From assembly GCF_004339745.1 (NCBI RefSeq), contig NZ_SMGP01000002.1, positions 682,001 through 746,000 of the forward strand: DNA of 64,000 nt, given 5' to 3'. The notes under the pieces were generated by a model. The model saw only the letters and a program-made list of their open reading frames with translations. It was not told the DNA's origin and ran no database searches. This DNA comes from Paraburkholderia sp. BL9I2N2 (GTDB lineage: Bacteria; Pseudomonadota; Gammaproteobacteria; Burkholderiales; Burkholderiaceae). A program made the translations under genes and the position numbers. Of this stretch, positions 8,051 through 15,996 are shown piece by piece (within the stretch, counting starts at the first letter, position 1; every line of letters begins with the position of its first letter).

Positions 8051-10294
8051 CTATTTCATTGCCGAATCGGAGTAATAGGCGTCGTATGCGTAGCCGCCAT
8101 ATCTGCGCGACTGGGCGTAATTGCCGCGACTGACCTTGAATCCATTCAGCAGAATGCCTTCCACTTTCGAACCGGTTTGCGCCAGGCGCTTGACCGATTC
8201 CGAGATCTCGCCGGCGCGCGTATCGGCGAAACGCGCGACCATGAATATCGAGTCGGCGACGGGCGCCATGGTCACCGTATCCGACACGGCAAGAATGGCG
8301 GGCGCGTCGAGCAGCACAATGTCGTAGCGCTCCGAAGCGGCACGAATGGTTGCCCTGAAATTGCTGCTCAACAACAGTTCGGCCGGGTCGTGCGGATACT
8401 CGCCGCACTGCAGGACATCGAGATTCGGCAGCACTTCCTTGTGCACGGTGTCTTCGAGCGAGCCAGTGCCGGCGATCACGTCGGCAAGCCCCGCGGCGCG
8501 CGGCAAGCCGAAGTACTGGTTCAGATGGCCGCGACGCAGGTCACCGTCCACCAGCAGCACGCGCTTGCCGCCCGCGGCGAGCAACGTGCCGAGATTGGCT
8601 GACAGGAACGACTTGCCGATACCCGGCAACGGCCCCGCGAGCATCACCACGTTGTTGCGGTCGCCGTTCATCGCGTATTGCAGCGACGCGCGCATCGTGC
8701 GCAGCGCTTCTACAGCCGGGTCCATCGGGTATTGGAAAGCCAGAGCCAGCTTCTCTTCGCCCGTCGTGGACATTTTCCGCGTCAGCTGGAACTGCTGGTC
8801 GCTGACCGGGATCGTCGCGTACACGCTCAGGCCGGTGCGGGACTCCAGCTCTTCCGGATCGGCCACGCCCTTGAACAGGAAATCACGCAGGAAGGCAAGC
8901 CCGATACCGATGAACAGCCCCAGCACTGCCGCGATCAGCAGCACGAGCGCTTTCGCGGGCTTGACCGGCCGCTCGGGAACGTCCGCCGTATCCAGCAACT
9001 GCACGGAAGCGGACTGACCGGCCTTGACCAGCCGCAGGGTGTCGATGTTGCTACGCAACGCCGCGTACATGTCGGAGCTCATGCGCATGTCCCGCATCAG
9101 GCGCAGCGCGCCTTGCTCCGCCGTCGGCATGGCCTTGACGCGGCTCGCGAGACTCTCGACGTACTTGTTGGTGCTGGCGATCTGCTGGTCTATCGCCACC
9201 ACGCTCGGGTGCTCGGCCGTCAAGTGAGCGGTCAGGTCCTGGCGCTGACGCTTGAGGTCGTAGAGGCGCGAGTCCGCTTCAGTGGCCTGTCGCAGGATCA
9301 GCCGGCTTTCCTCGTCCGCATCCAGAAGTCCGTGACTGTTGCGATAGGTGTTATAGGCTTCTTCCGCCTGCTCCATCTGGCGCTTCGCCCCCGGCAGCTG
9401 CTGCTCGAGGTAGTTCAGCGACTTCTCGGCGTTGGCACCCTTCTGGTTCACGTTCTGGCGCACATACACCGCGCCGATATCGTTGAGGATGTTGGTCACG
9501 AGAACCGGGTCGCGGCCTTCCAGCAGGACGCCCAGCACATTCGACTTGTTGCCTTGCTCGTCGATCTGGAGGCCCTTTTGCAGCTGTTCGAGGGCCTCCT
9601 GACGCGAGTGGCGCGTGAGATTGAACACGGCCCCGCTCTCGCCGTCGATCTTGCTCACGAGCAGATTGATCGGCCCGTGGCTGCTTTCGAATTGCTCATC
9701 CACGCCGACGCGTCCGGTGACCGGCTGTTCCAGTCCCGGTCCGCGCAACTGGTACTGGCCGCCGGACAATGCGGTGACGGTGTACGCGTTGCCTTCCTGT
9801 TTCCTCGGCACTTCAAACGTCGCCACGCTGATCGATTCGTCACCCCAGACGAAGCCGCCCCAGCCGAAGAGTCCGGGCGTCATCCGTGTGTCGGTGTGAC
9901 GCGCGATCAGGCCGCCGAGCACCGGCAGGCGCTTCGGCTCGGCTTCGATATAGAGCTTGAGGTAATCCACCGTCTGCATGGCGATGGCTTTCGACCTCAG
10001 GATCTGCATTTCGCCTTCGGCCGAGGACTTCTCCTGGAACAACGACGACGCATTGCGCACCAGATCTTTCGAATCCGGCAGCGCGGTCGGCGCATTGTCC
10101 TCGACCCTGATCGAGATACTTGCTCGATAGATCGGCGTCGCGCAGAACGCGTACAAGGCGCCCATCAAAATGAAGGCCGCTGTTATCGCGGCGATCATTA
10201 CGCGGTGATTAATCAACGTATCGATGATCGATCCAGGATCGAATTCATCATTACGTTCGGATAATCCCTCTAACGCTAGATTTTTGTGTTTCAT
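8051..10294 (-). CDS. polysaccharide co-polymerase and tyrosine autokinase (Wzc/BceF type)
   Basis: A 747-residue inner-membrane protein. An N-terminal Wzz domain is bounded by membrane segments near residues 34-52 and 450-470 with a coiled-coil-rich periplasmic part between. A C-terminal BY-kinase domain follows, with Walker A GPLPGIGKS near residue 553, Walker A' LLVDGDLRRG and Walker B IVLLDAPAIL. The tail has six tyrosines within 16 residues (YAQSRRYGGYAYDAYY), the autophosphorylation cluster. It controls chain length and export with a Wza-type channel and a phosphatase, neither of which is in the window. It is the first gene of the leftward operon. The ATG at 10292-10294 is preferred over a GTG two codons upstream. 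Confidence 0.93.
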   Translation of the reverse strand: MKHKNLALEGLSERNDEFDPGSIIDTLINHRVMIAAITAAFILMGALYAFCATPIYRASISIRVEDNAPTALPDSKDLVRNASSLFQEKSSAEGEMQILRSKAIAMQTVDYLKLYIEAEPKRLPVLGGLIARHTDTRMTPGLFGWGGFVWGDESISVATFEVPRKQEGNAYTVTALSGGQYQLRGPGLEQPVTGRVGVDEQFESSHGPINLLVSKIDGESGAVFNLTRHSRQEALEQLQKGLQIDEQGNKSNVLGVLLEGRDPVLVTNILNDIGAVYVRQNVNQKGANAEKSLNYLEQQLPGAKRQMEQAEEAYNTYRNSHGLLDADEESRLILRQATEADSRLYDLKRQRQDLTAHLTAEHPSVVAIDQQIASTNKYVESLASRVKAMPTAEQGALRLMRDMRMSSDMYAALRSNIDTLRLVKAGQSASVQLLDTADVPERPVKPAKALVLLIAAVLGLFIGIGLAFLRDFLFKGVADPEELESRTGLSVYATIPVSDQQFQLTRKMSTTGEEKLALAFQYPMDPAVEALRTMRASLQYAMNGDRNNVVMLAGPLPGIGKSFLSANLGTLLAAGGKRVLLVDGDLRRGHLNQYFGLPRAAGLADVIAGTGSLEDTVHKEVLPNLDVLQCGEYPHDPAELLLSSNFRATIRAASERYDIVLLDAPAILAVSDTVTMAPVADSIFMVARFADTRAGEISESVKRLAQTGSKVEGILLNGFKVSRGNYAQSRRYGGYAYDAYYSDSAMK

Positions 10295-10793
10295 GGGCAC
10301 GTCTCGTCACGTAGTTTTATTTGACCGCTTTTGCAAGCGGATTCGAACGAGGGAAATGCGCGATTTAGCAGTAATGGTCCTTTTCCCTGACGCCACAATA
10401 CGCACCGTGCTGCGCCAAGTATGCGCGGTAGTGCACACAATCTTCCCGGTGCTGATTCGCTATAAGCGGCCTGGCAAATTTTTGAGGAAGCGGGAATCGG
10501 ATTTTTTAGAATAAGGGAAAACCACAAAATGTCCGACCAGACAGATTCGAGTTTTCACGGTGCTCTGCTGCCGCGCGCAGGCAGAGTCTCCCGTCGTTTT
10601 CAGGGAGTTCAGGAACGCAGGTTTGCAGCCGGGCGGCAGCGAATTTTTGGATTGCCTGATGGACGCGTCAGGCAATGCATCCGAACATCGCCTGACAGAC
10701 AACGGCTGTAAGAAGGCTTGTGAGCTTGCCGCGTTCCAGCCGCGGCTTGCCCTTTCCAGAAGACGATGACGCGTTCGCGGACGAGCTACCGCA
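10295..10793. promoter_or_regulatory. 499-bp non-coding upstream region of the exopolysaccharide operon
   Basis: No convincing gene was found. The region must hold the promoter of the leftward autokinase operon, but no sigma-70 or sigma-54 box could be assigned confidently. It contains two inverted repeats: CCGCTT/AAGCGG at 10325-10340, inside the probable leader of the autokinase mRNA, and ATTGCCTGA/TCAGGCAAT at 10651-10676. Between them, around 10470-10530, lies an AT-rich patch that contrasts with the flanking DNA and is the best place for a promoter. Confidence 0.5.
10651..10676. promoter_or_regulatory. 9-bp inverted repeat, possible operator
   Basis: ATTGCCTGA and TCAGGCAAT are perfect inverted repeats with an 8-base spacer. 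The symmetry and its position between the divergent environment of the exopolysaccharide operon and the end of the pirin gene suggest a regulator site or a structured transcript end. There is no T-run on either side, so an intrinsic terminator is unlikely. Confidence 0.4.
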
Positions 10794-11675
10794 TCAAGTA
10801 TTTCGCGCTGTTGTGACGCGACGCTGTGCGGCCAGCTCGCGACCGACGCGGCGTATCTCGGCCTCGCCCCGCGCAAGCGCGTCTGCATTCGTATGCACCG
10901 AGTAGTAACCGAGCACCAGTGGATACGGATGCTTGATAGCGGAGCCGATGACGAACGACGTCGCCTCCTCGGCGTGTAGCTCAATGGGCGCGCCGTCGGA
11001 TTCCTCGAACACGGCGAGTTGCCCTGCCTCGATCGGCTCGGACGCGTTCAGGCGGCCCTCGTCAATCGCCAGCCACGCGACGTTGTGCCCGGCAGGCGGC
11101 GCATATCGCCAGGTCTTTCCCGCGCTCAGTTGAACATGGAAGTAGTTGATGCCTTCAGGCGCGCGAATGTCGCTCGCCGCGGACCCGTGGCGGCCGAGGA
11201 TGACGCGGACCGGCCCATCCCGCTGCACCTTTGCCGGCGAGATGTACTGGCTTTCCGGCGGCGAGTTCTCCATCGAAGGCGGTAGCGCGACCCAGAGTTG
11301 AAAGAGGCGTACGGTTTCCCCCGGCAATACATTGCCGTCGTGCCAGACACCATTGCCGGCCTTCATCCATTCGAGGCCGCCGGCCGAAAGCTCGCCATTC
11401 TTGCCGGTCGTGTCCGCATAGGAGATGCCGCCACTCAGCACGGTGGTGAGCGTGGCGATGCCCGAGTGCGGGTGGAAGCCGAACATCGGTTTACCGGTGG
11501 GCACGACCACGGCGTGATCGAGGAACACGAAAGGCTTGATCAATTCTCCGATATCGCCGGGACTGGCCAGGCGAGTAATGCCGCCGTGCGCGCTGCCGCC
11601 GGTGCGAAAAGCAATCCGGCGCGGCGCAAGCGCTGTTTCCTGAACCGGGGTGAGTACGGCTGTGTCGATGTTCAT
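10794..11675 (-). CDS. pirin-family protein
   Basis: A 293-residue bicupin of the pirin family. The N-terminal cupin carries the metal-binding GFHPHSGIATLT segment, and GGLEWMKAGNGVWHDG supplies the later conserved His. Bacterial pirins are mononuclear metal proteins with quercetinase-like or regulatory roles; the substrate here is unknown. The ATG at 11673-11675 has GAGG eight bases upstream, so 16 codons of upstream open frame are excluded. It is divergent from a LysR gene, the arrangement expected for a regulator and its target, with an LTTR-like palindrome between them. A second pirin lies at 12721-13419. Confidence 0.88.
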   Translation of the reverse strand: MNIDTAVLTPVQETALAPRRIAFRTGGSAHGGITRLASPGDIGELIKPFVFLDHAVVVPTGKPMFGFHPHSGIATLTTVLSGGISYADTTGKNGELSAGGLEWMKAGNGVWHDGNVLPGETVRLFQLWVALPPSMENSPPESQYISPAKVQRDGPVRVILGRHGSAASDIRAPEGINYFHVQLSAGKTWRYAPPAGHNVAWLAIDEGRLNASEPIEAGQLAVFEESDGAPIELHAEEATSFVIGSAIKHPYPLVLGYYSVHTNADALARGEAEIRRVGRELAAQRRVTTARNT

Positions 11676-11727
11676 GGCTCTGCCTCGAGAAAAAAACGAT
11701 ACACGTAAGGTAAGAGCTTGCACTCCA

Positions 11728-11750
11728 TCTTAAAAGCCTATATTTTTAGA
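11728..11750. promoter_or_regulatory. LysR-type operator candidate between pirin and LysR genes
   Basis: TCTTAAAA and TTTTTAGA form a near-perfect inverted repeat (7 of 8 positions) around a 7-base centre. AT-rich dyads of this spacing containing T-N11-A are the usual LysR-family recognition site. It lies about 20 bp before the LysR start and 50 bp before the divergent pirin start, so it could serve both autoregulation and target control. Confidence 0.55.
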
Positions 11751-11771
11751 TTTCACCTATCGTCTGGAGCG

Positions 11772-12662
11772 ATGGACATGCTTGATGGCCTCACACTGGA
11801 CCAGCTTCGGACCTTCATCGCGGCAGTCGACGAAGGCAGCTTCTCAGCGGCCGGACGCAAGCTTCGGCGCGCGCAGTCGGTGGTCAGCCAAACCCTCTCG
11901 AATCTCGAGGCCCAGCTCGGGGTGAAACTGTTCGACCGCACGGCCCGTTACCCGCAGCTCACCGACGCCGGCAAGAGCCTGCTGCTTGACGCGCGTTCCG
12001 TGGCTGACACGATCGATGGATTCAAGGCGCGAGCGCGCGCGATGCGAGACGGTCTGGAGCCCGAACTCTCGGTGGCGATGGACGTGATGTACCCGATGGA
12101 CAGCTTGACGAGCGCGGCAGCTCAATCCCAGAAGGATTATCCGCACACGCCGCTGCGGCTCTATGTCGAGGCGCTGGGTGGTGTGATGAAGCTGGTACTC
12201 GACCGGATTTGCAACATCGGCGTGATCGGCACTCTGCCGATCGTGACGGACGAACTCCAGGTCGAACTGTTGCGCGAGCTCGAGCTGGTTACCGTCGTGA
12301 GCCCTGCTCATCCGCTTGCGAAGCGCCGCGGCCTCGTTTCGGCGGCCGCCATCAAAAAGCACGTGCAACTTGTGCTCAGCGACCGAACCGCACTGTCCCA
12401 AGGAAGCGAATTCGGGGTCCTGTCGCCCTCGACGTGGAGGCTCGGAGATCTGGGGGCCAAGCATGCCTTCCTGAAGGCGGGACTGGGCTGGGGCCACATG
12501 CCGCTGCACATGGTCAAGGAGGATCTCGAAAGTGGCAGCCTGGTGACGATTCGCATTGAAGGCCTGCCGCGCGAAGTCGTGATGCCGATGAAGGTTGTCT
12601 ACCGCAAGGACGCGCCGCCGGGGCCGGCTGCCCGCGCCTTCATCGCACAACTGGGAAAGTGA
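11772..12662 (+). CDS. LysR-family transcriptional regulator
   Basis: A 296-residue LTTR. The N-terminal winged helix includes LDQLRTFIAAVDEGSFSAA, the recognition-helix segment RAQSVVSQTLSNLE and LFDRTARYPQLTDAG; the rest is the periplasmic-binding-like effector domain. GGAG immediately precedes the ATG at 11772, and a second in-frame ATG at 11778 has better spacing, so either may be used. It is divergent from a pirin gene and next to the second pirin, WrbA and DoxX, so it probably controls this redox-related group. The inducer is unknown. Confidence 0.9.
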   Translation: MDMLDGLTLDQLRTFIAAVDEGSFSAAGRKLRRAQSVVSQTLSNLEAQLGVKLFDRTARYPQLTDAGKSLLLDARSVADTIDGFKARARAMRDGLEPELSVAMDVMYPMDSLTSAAAQSQKDYPHTPLRLYVEALGGVMKLVLDRICNIGVIGTLPIVTDELQVELLRELELVTVVSPAHPLAKRRGLVSAAAIKKHVQLVLSDRTALSQGSEFGVLSPSTWRLGDLGAKHAFLKAGLGWGHMPLHMVKEDLESGSLVTIRIEGLPREVVMPMKVVYRKDAPPGPAARAFIAQLGK

Positions 12663-12720
12663 GCTAATACCGCGATCTCGTCTGAACGGGGTCCGCGTAG
12701 AGGGAGAACAAAAAAAGCGA

Positions 12721-13419
12721 TCAGCCCGCGTCCACCATCACCAGTTCGGAATCTTCGAGGGCGGAGATCTGCACCGCGGCGACCTTCGTGATCGCCACGC
12801 CGTCTAGCGGCCCAACGGGCTCGCCATTCACTTCGATGCGGCCCGAGGCCACGACGAGATAAGCGCGACATGACGGACCCAACTCGTGTCGAACGCTTTC
12901 GCCTGCCCTTAGCATTGCGCCAAGCACACGCGCATCTGCGCGAATAGGAAGCGCGCCTTCATCGCGGGCGAACCCGCTGGCGAGAGCGACGAAACGCCCT
13001 GACCGGTCGCTTTTGGGAAACGGCCGGGTATCCCATGCCGGTTCACCACCGGCCTCGCGAGGCAGCAGCCAGATCTGGTAAAGCTTGAGCGGCACGTCGC
13101 CCTTGTTGAACTCGGCGTGGCGTATGCCCGTGCCGGCGCTCATGACCTGGACATCGCCTGCGTGGATCGCTCCCTCGGAACCCAAGGTATCTCGATGCCC
13201 GAGCAGGCCCTGGCGCACATAGGTGATGATCTCCATGTCACGGTGTCCGTGCAGGGGGAAACCGGTGCCGACCGCGATCTCGTCGTCGTTCCAGACAATC
13301 AGTGGACCCAGGGCGGCGTGCGCGGGATTGCCGTCGGCGCTGACCACGAAGTGATGTTTCGCGCGCAGCCAGCCGCGTTTCGCCCCGTCCAATGATTTCC
13401 AACGTCTGTGTGTGAGCAT
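12721..13419 (-). CDS. pirin-family protein (YhhW-like)
   Basis: A 232-residue pirin, shorter than the other copy and nearer to YhhW of E. coli, which has quercetin 2,3-dioxygenase activity. The N-terminal cupin contains FPLHGHRDMEIITYV with the paired metal-binding histidines, then SAGTGIRHAEFN with the third His. GAGGAGAAC lies directly before the ATG. It probably forms a transcription unit with wrbA and the DoxX gene upstream, although about 260 bp separates it from wrbA. The substrate is unknown; the wrbA and doxX neighbours suggest a role in quinone or aromatic-compound stress. Confidence 0.88.
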   Translation of the reverse strand: MLTHRRWKSLDGAKRGWLRAKHHFVVSADGNPAHAALGPLIVWNDDEIAVGTGFPLHGHRDMEIITYVRQGLLGHRDTLGSEGAIHAGDVQVMSAGTGIRHAEFNKGDVPLKLYQIWLLPREAGGEPAWDTRPFPKSDRSGRFVALASGFARDEGALPIRADARVLGAMLRAGESVRHELGPSCRAYLVVASGRIEVNGEPVGPLDGVAITKVAAVQISALEDSELVMVDAG

Positions 13420-13617
13420 GTTCTCCTCTGTTTCGAGCCACCGCCAATGCGGCGCGCGTCACCTGTGCGAGCGGCCGAGTTGAGCGCCGCTGCAGATGAT
13501 GAGCGTGGTGTTTCGGGTGAGTTCCGCCGTGGTTTCAGCGTGCGGTATGCAGGCCGGCGCCGGCTGGCAGCTTCTCACTGACAAGCATGCCGATGGCGAT
13601 TCGATACGCGGACCGGC

Positions 13618-13641
13618 GGCCAGGCGGGAAAACGCCTGGCC
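13618..13641. terminator. 9-bp hairpin downstream of wrbA
   Basis: GGCCAGGCG and CGCCTGGCC are perfect inverted repeats with a six-base loop (GGAAAA), about 40 bp after the wrbA stop on the leftward strand. No T-run follows, so it may be a Rho-type transcript end or a stabilising hairpin rather than a standard intrinsic terminator. The remaining 13420-13680 spacer holds no recognisable gene. Confidence 0.45.
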
Positions 13642-13680
13642 GTCTCACGCAGGCGTAGGCGGTGCGAATTTGAGTGACGT

Positions 13681-14280
13681 TCAGCCAAACAGCTTGTTAG
13701 CCGTCCGGGCGATCAGTTCGCCCTGGTGGCGAGCACCGGCGAGCTCGATAGCGCTCGGCTGGCGCTGACCTTGTGCGCCTGCGATGGTCGTGGCGCCATA
13801 CGGAGAGCCGCCGACAATTTCGTCCAGCGTCATCTGCCCCTGGTGGCTATACGGCAGGCCGACGATGGTCATGCCGAAGTGCAGAAGGTTGGTGATAATC
13901 GAAAACAGCGTCGCCTCCTGTCCGCCGTGCTGGCTGGCGGTCGACGTGAAGGCTCCGCCGACCTTGCCGTTCAATGCGCCGCTCATCCAAAGACCGCCGG
14001 CCTGATCCAGAAACGCCGCCATCTGCGACGAGATGCGCCCGAAGCGGGTCGGCGTGCCGACGACGATCGCGTCGTAGTTGGCGAGTTCGGCGACTGTCGC
14101 AACCGGCGCTTGCTGATCGAGCTTGAAGTGGGCGCCCTTCGCCACGTCCTCCGGCGCGGTCTCAGGCGCCCGCTTGACGTCGACCGTCGCGCCCGCCGCG
14201 CGCGCGCCTTCGGCGACGGCTTCCGCCAGCGCTTCGACATGGCCATACGAGGAATAATATAGAACCAGAACTTTCGACAT
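13681..14280 (-). CDS. wrbA: NAD(P)H:quinone oxidoreductase WrbA
   Basis: A 199-residue flavodoxin-like protein of typical WrbA length. LVLYYSSYGHVEALAEAV is the FMN phosphate-binding loop, GTPTRFGRISSQMAAFLDQ and GKVGGAFTSTASQHGGQE form the FMN isoalloxazine and tetramer contacts, and LPYSHQGQ is also characteristic. WrbA catalyses two-electron reduction of quinones with NADH or NADPH, avoiding semiquinone radicals. The start at 14280 has a very strong GGAGG five bases upstream; the longer open frame has none. The genes around it (DoxX, pirins) fit oxidative or quinone stress protection. Confidence 0.95.
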   Translation of the reverse strand: MSKVLVLYYSSYGHVEALAEAVAEGARAAGATVDVKRAPETAPEDVAKGAHFKLDQQAPVATVAELANYDAIVVGTPTRFGRISSQMAAFLDQAGGLWMSGALNGKVGGAFTSTASQHGGQEATLFSIITNLLHFGMTIVGLPYSHQGQMTLDEIVGGSPYGATTIAGAQGQRQPSAIELAGARHQGELIARTANKLFG

Positions 14281-14416
14281 TTCGACCTCCTTCCTATATC
14301 TGCGGTGATGCCACTGTGGGGAAAGATGTGCGCCGGACAACACGCACCGTGTTGCTGCAAGGGCCGATCCAGTTGAGACGATCCGGACGGTCGGTCGTCT
14401 CATCGGAGCCGTCTTC

Positions 14417-14839
14417 CTAGCTCGCGGTCAGAGGCGAAACGCCCGACGCTGTCCGCCCGGAGCGCGCATCGAGGCTGAACGCGCCGGCACCGAAGTAGGT
14501 GATCTGCAAAAGACCACCGGCCATCATCACGTTCTTGAGAAAGTGAATCATCTGGTTCTGATCGGCGAAGTTGTGGTGAAAAAACAATGCCGTGACCACG
14601 CAGAATACCGCCATTGCCAGTGATACGGCGCGAGCCCTGTAGCCCGACAGCAGCAACAAGCCGCCGCCCAGTTCGGTCAGCACGGCAACGACGAACGCGA
14701 GCGGCGGCACCGGCAAACCCATGGCGGCAATATAGCCAACCGTCGCAGCATACGCTCCGAGCTTGCCCAGCCCACTCATGACAAACGGCGCGCCGATCAA
14801 GATTCGGCCCAACAACGGAAGAAACTTAAAACGGTCCAT
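14417..14839 (-). CDS. DoxX-family membrane protein
   Basis: A 140-residue protein with four hydrophobic segments and the DoxX signature FLPLLGRILIGAPFVMSGLGKL at its N-terminus, then a conserved FHHNF near the third segment. DoxX proteins are small inner-membrane proteins often linked to thiol or redox homeostasis. The ATG at 14837-14839 has AGGAG upstream, which excludes a 21-codon extension. It is the first gene of the leftward DoxX-wrbA-pirin group. The next element upstream is a degraded LysR gene in divergent orientation, which may once have been its regulator. Confidence 0.87.
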   Translation of the reverse strand: MDRFKFLPLLGRILIGAPFVMSGLGKLGAYAATVGYIAAMGLPVPPLAFVVAVLTELGGGLLLLSGYRARAVSLAMAVFCVVTALFFHHNFADQNQMIHFLKNVMMAGGLLQITYFGAGAFSLDARSGRTASGVSPLTAS

Positions 14840-14966
14840 GACAATCTCCTGAAAAGAAATGACGACTGGCATGAATGCTACGGCCGCAATGTTGATGCGC
14901 ATATCTCCGTGGGAGCAAAGTATCGTTGCTTCTGGCAGAACGATAAGGTTCAGTCAGCGCATGCCA

Positions 14967-15167
14967 ATGGACCGGATCGCTCGCCTGGACGATCGCCGGC
15001 GCTTCGCAGAGGTTGTGGGGCGTGGAAACTATTCGGCGGCCCTGGCGTGGGCCGGCCTAGACGTCGAAGCTCGAGCGTCGCGTTCGCGCCCGGCCTGCAA
15101 TTCGGGAGGCGTCCAAACAAGCCGCCTGGAGCAGTTATGTTGCGAGATGAGCGCCGTCCACGGCTAG
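14967..15167 (+). pseudogene. remnant of a LysR-family regulator
   Basis: The reading frame starts MDRIARLDDRRRFAEVVGRGNYSAA, clearly the first helix-turn-helix segment of an LTTR; the intact LysR at 16698 has MNRITDLNDLRLFAEVVEHG in the same place. After about 25 codons homology is interrupted, returns briefly as GGVQTSRLE (compare LGVQTSKLS in the intact gene), then stops. The recognition helix is disrupted and the whole effector domain is missing. The fragment is divergent from the DoxX gene, so it is probably a decayed local regulator. Confidence 0.7.
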
Positions 15168-15256
15168 ATCAGCGTCCGTCGCGAAGGAGGTGATGGCCGT
15201 CGCCCGTGACGATGCTCGCTTTCCGTTCAAGAGCCCGGCTCATGTTGCCTCTGGCG

Positions 15257-15495
15257 TCAATGCGTGAACAGCGGCGCGACGTCGATGTAGATACGGTAGT
15301 CGTCGATTTGCCGATCGCGCACCCGCCAAGTCGTCACGGGCAACCTTTGCGCGCCCGATGACGGGGTCGTTATTGGCATAGACAAACGTGCAGTTGTCCG
15401 TCAAGAAGCGCGCGAACCGACGCTCGTCCTTCGAATCAACCGCCCGTACACCTCCGATACATTTCGAATGCCGCTGTGGACGCCTCGGTGGACAT
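15257..15495 (-). pseudogene. remnant of a SnoaL-like (NTF2-fold) protein
   Basis: Three pieces of one protein are read in different frames: MSTEASTAAFEMYR with an AGGAGA ribosome site before it, then AVDSKDERRFARFLTDNCTF and YANNDPVIGRA, and finally WRVRDRQIDDYRIYIDV followed by APLFTH and a stop. The order and the ending are those of SnoaL-like polyketide-cyclase-fold proteins, but at least two frameshifts and an internal deletion of several tens of codons separate them. The gene is therefore non-functional. The transporter remnant upstream reads in frame into its start codon. Confidence 0.65.
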
Positions 15496-15549
15496 GTCGA
15501 GTCTCCTCTTCGAATGGTGAATGTACGACGTCGCAGATAGCAAGCGCCG

Positions 15550-15897
15550 CGAGGCAGCCACTACCGGCGTCGAGAACGCGGACACGAGACAGGCAACGCC
15601 GAAGAGGAATACGGAGGCGATCATCAGAGACCGTCGTCCAACGCGGTCGGACAAAGGGCCGGACACGAGCGCGCCGACCGCGAGGCCGAACAGCGCGGCA
15701 CTCAGGACCGGTGCGAGATCGGGCTTTGCCAGATGCCATTGCGTCAGTAACGACGGCGCGATGAAACCGATTGCCGCAGTGTCGAAGCCATCCAGCACGA
15801 CAATCAGGAAGCACATGAGAAAAACGAGTCGTTGAAAACGGCCGAACGGGTGCTCGTTGATGAAGCCTTGGACGTCGACGACTGAAGCACGTTTCAC
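15550..15897 (-). pseudogene. truncated MFS transporter (aromatic acid:H+ symporter type)
   Basis: About 116 codons of an AAHS-family transporter remain, starting at GTG (15895-15897) behind CAGGAG. It has the family segment LDGFDTAAIGFIAPSL in the first helix and the MFS loop motif GPLSDRVGRRSLM. Homology ends after SAFSTPVVAAS, where the family continues for about 320 more residues. The open frame runs on to 15436 through the neighbouring SnoaL remnant in the same frame. A hairpin repeat lies directly before the ribosome site. AAHS transporters import benzoate-like acids; this copy lacks ten of twelve helices and cannot work. Confidence 0.75.
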
Positions 15898-15914
15898 GGT
15901 TTGTCTCCTGTGTC

Positions 15915-15948
15915 GACCGGAGTTGGCGCTTTAGCGCTTACTCCGGTC
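15915..15948 (-). repeat. dispersed palindromic element, copy A
   Basis: GACCGGAGT and ACTCCGGTC enclose an inner GCGCT-TT-AGCGC stem, giving a 34-nt hairpin with one two-base mismatch. Read leftward it is preceded by TGCATGG and followed by CGACACAGGAG, the ribosome site of the transporter remnant. Copy B at 25701-25734 has the same framework: TGCATGGG, outer A/GTCGGAGT-type arms, then CGACAGGAG. This shared architecture at two unrelated loci indicates a dispersed repeat family. Confidence 0.7.
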
Positions 15949-15961
15949 CCATGCAGCGCGA

Positions 15962-15985
15962 GTCGACCTGAGTTGGCGCTTTAGC
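15962..15985 (-). repeat. partial direct duplication of the palindromic element
   Basis: Twenty-four bases here repeat 15912-15935 with one mismatch, exactly 50 bp downstream, and contain only the left arm and centre of the hairpin. The right arm is missing and the aldo/keto reductase remnant ends just beyond. The broken copy marks a rearrangement joint. Confidence 0.65.
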
Positions 15986-15996
15986 AAAGTCTCACG

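Noticed and set aside
8678..10264. 528-codon open frame opposite the autokinase gene
   Set aside because: The autokinase has all kinase motifs on the other strand; this frame has none and is a by-product of codon bias.
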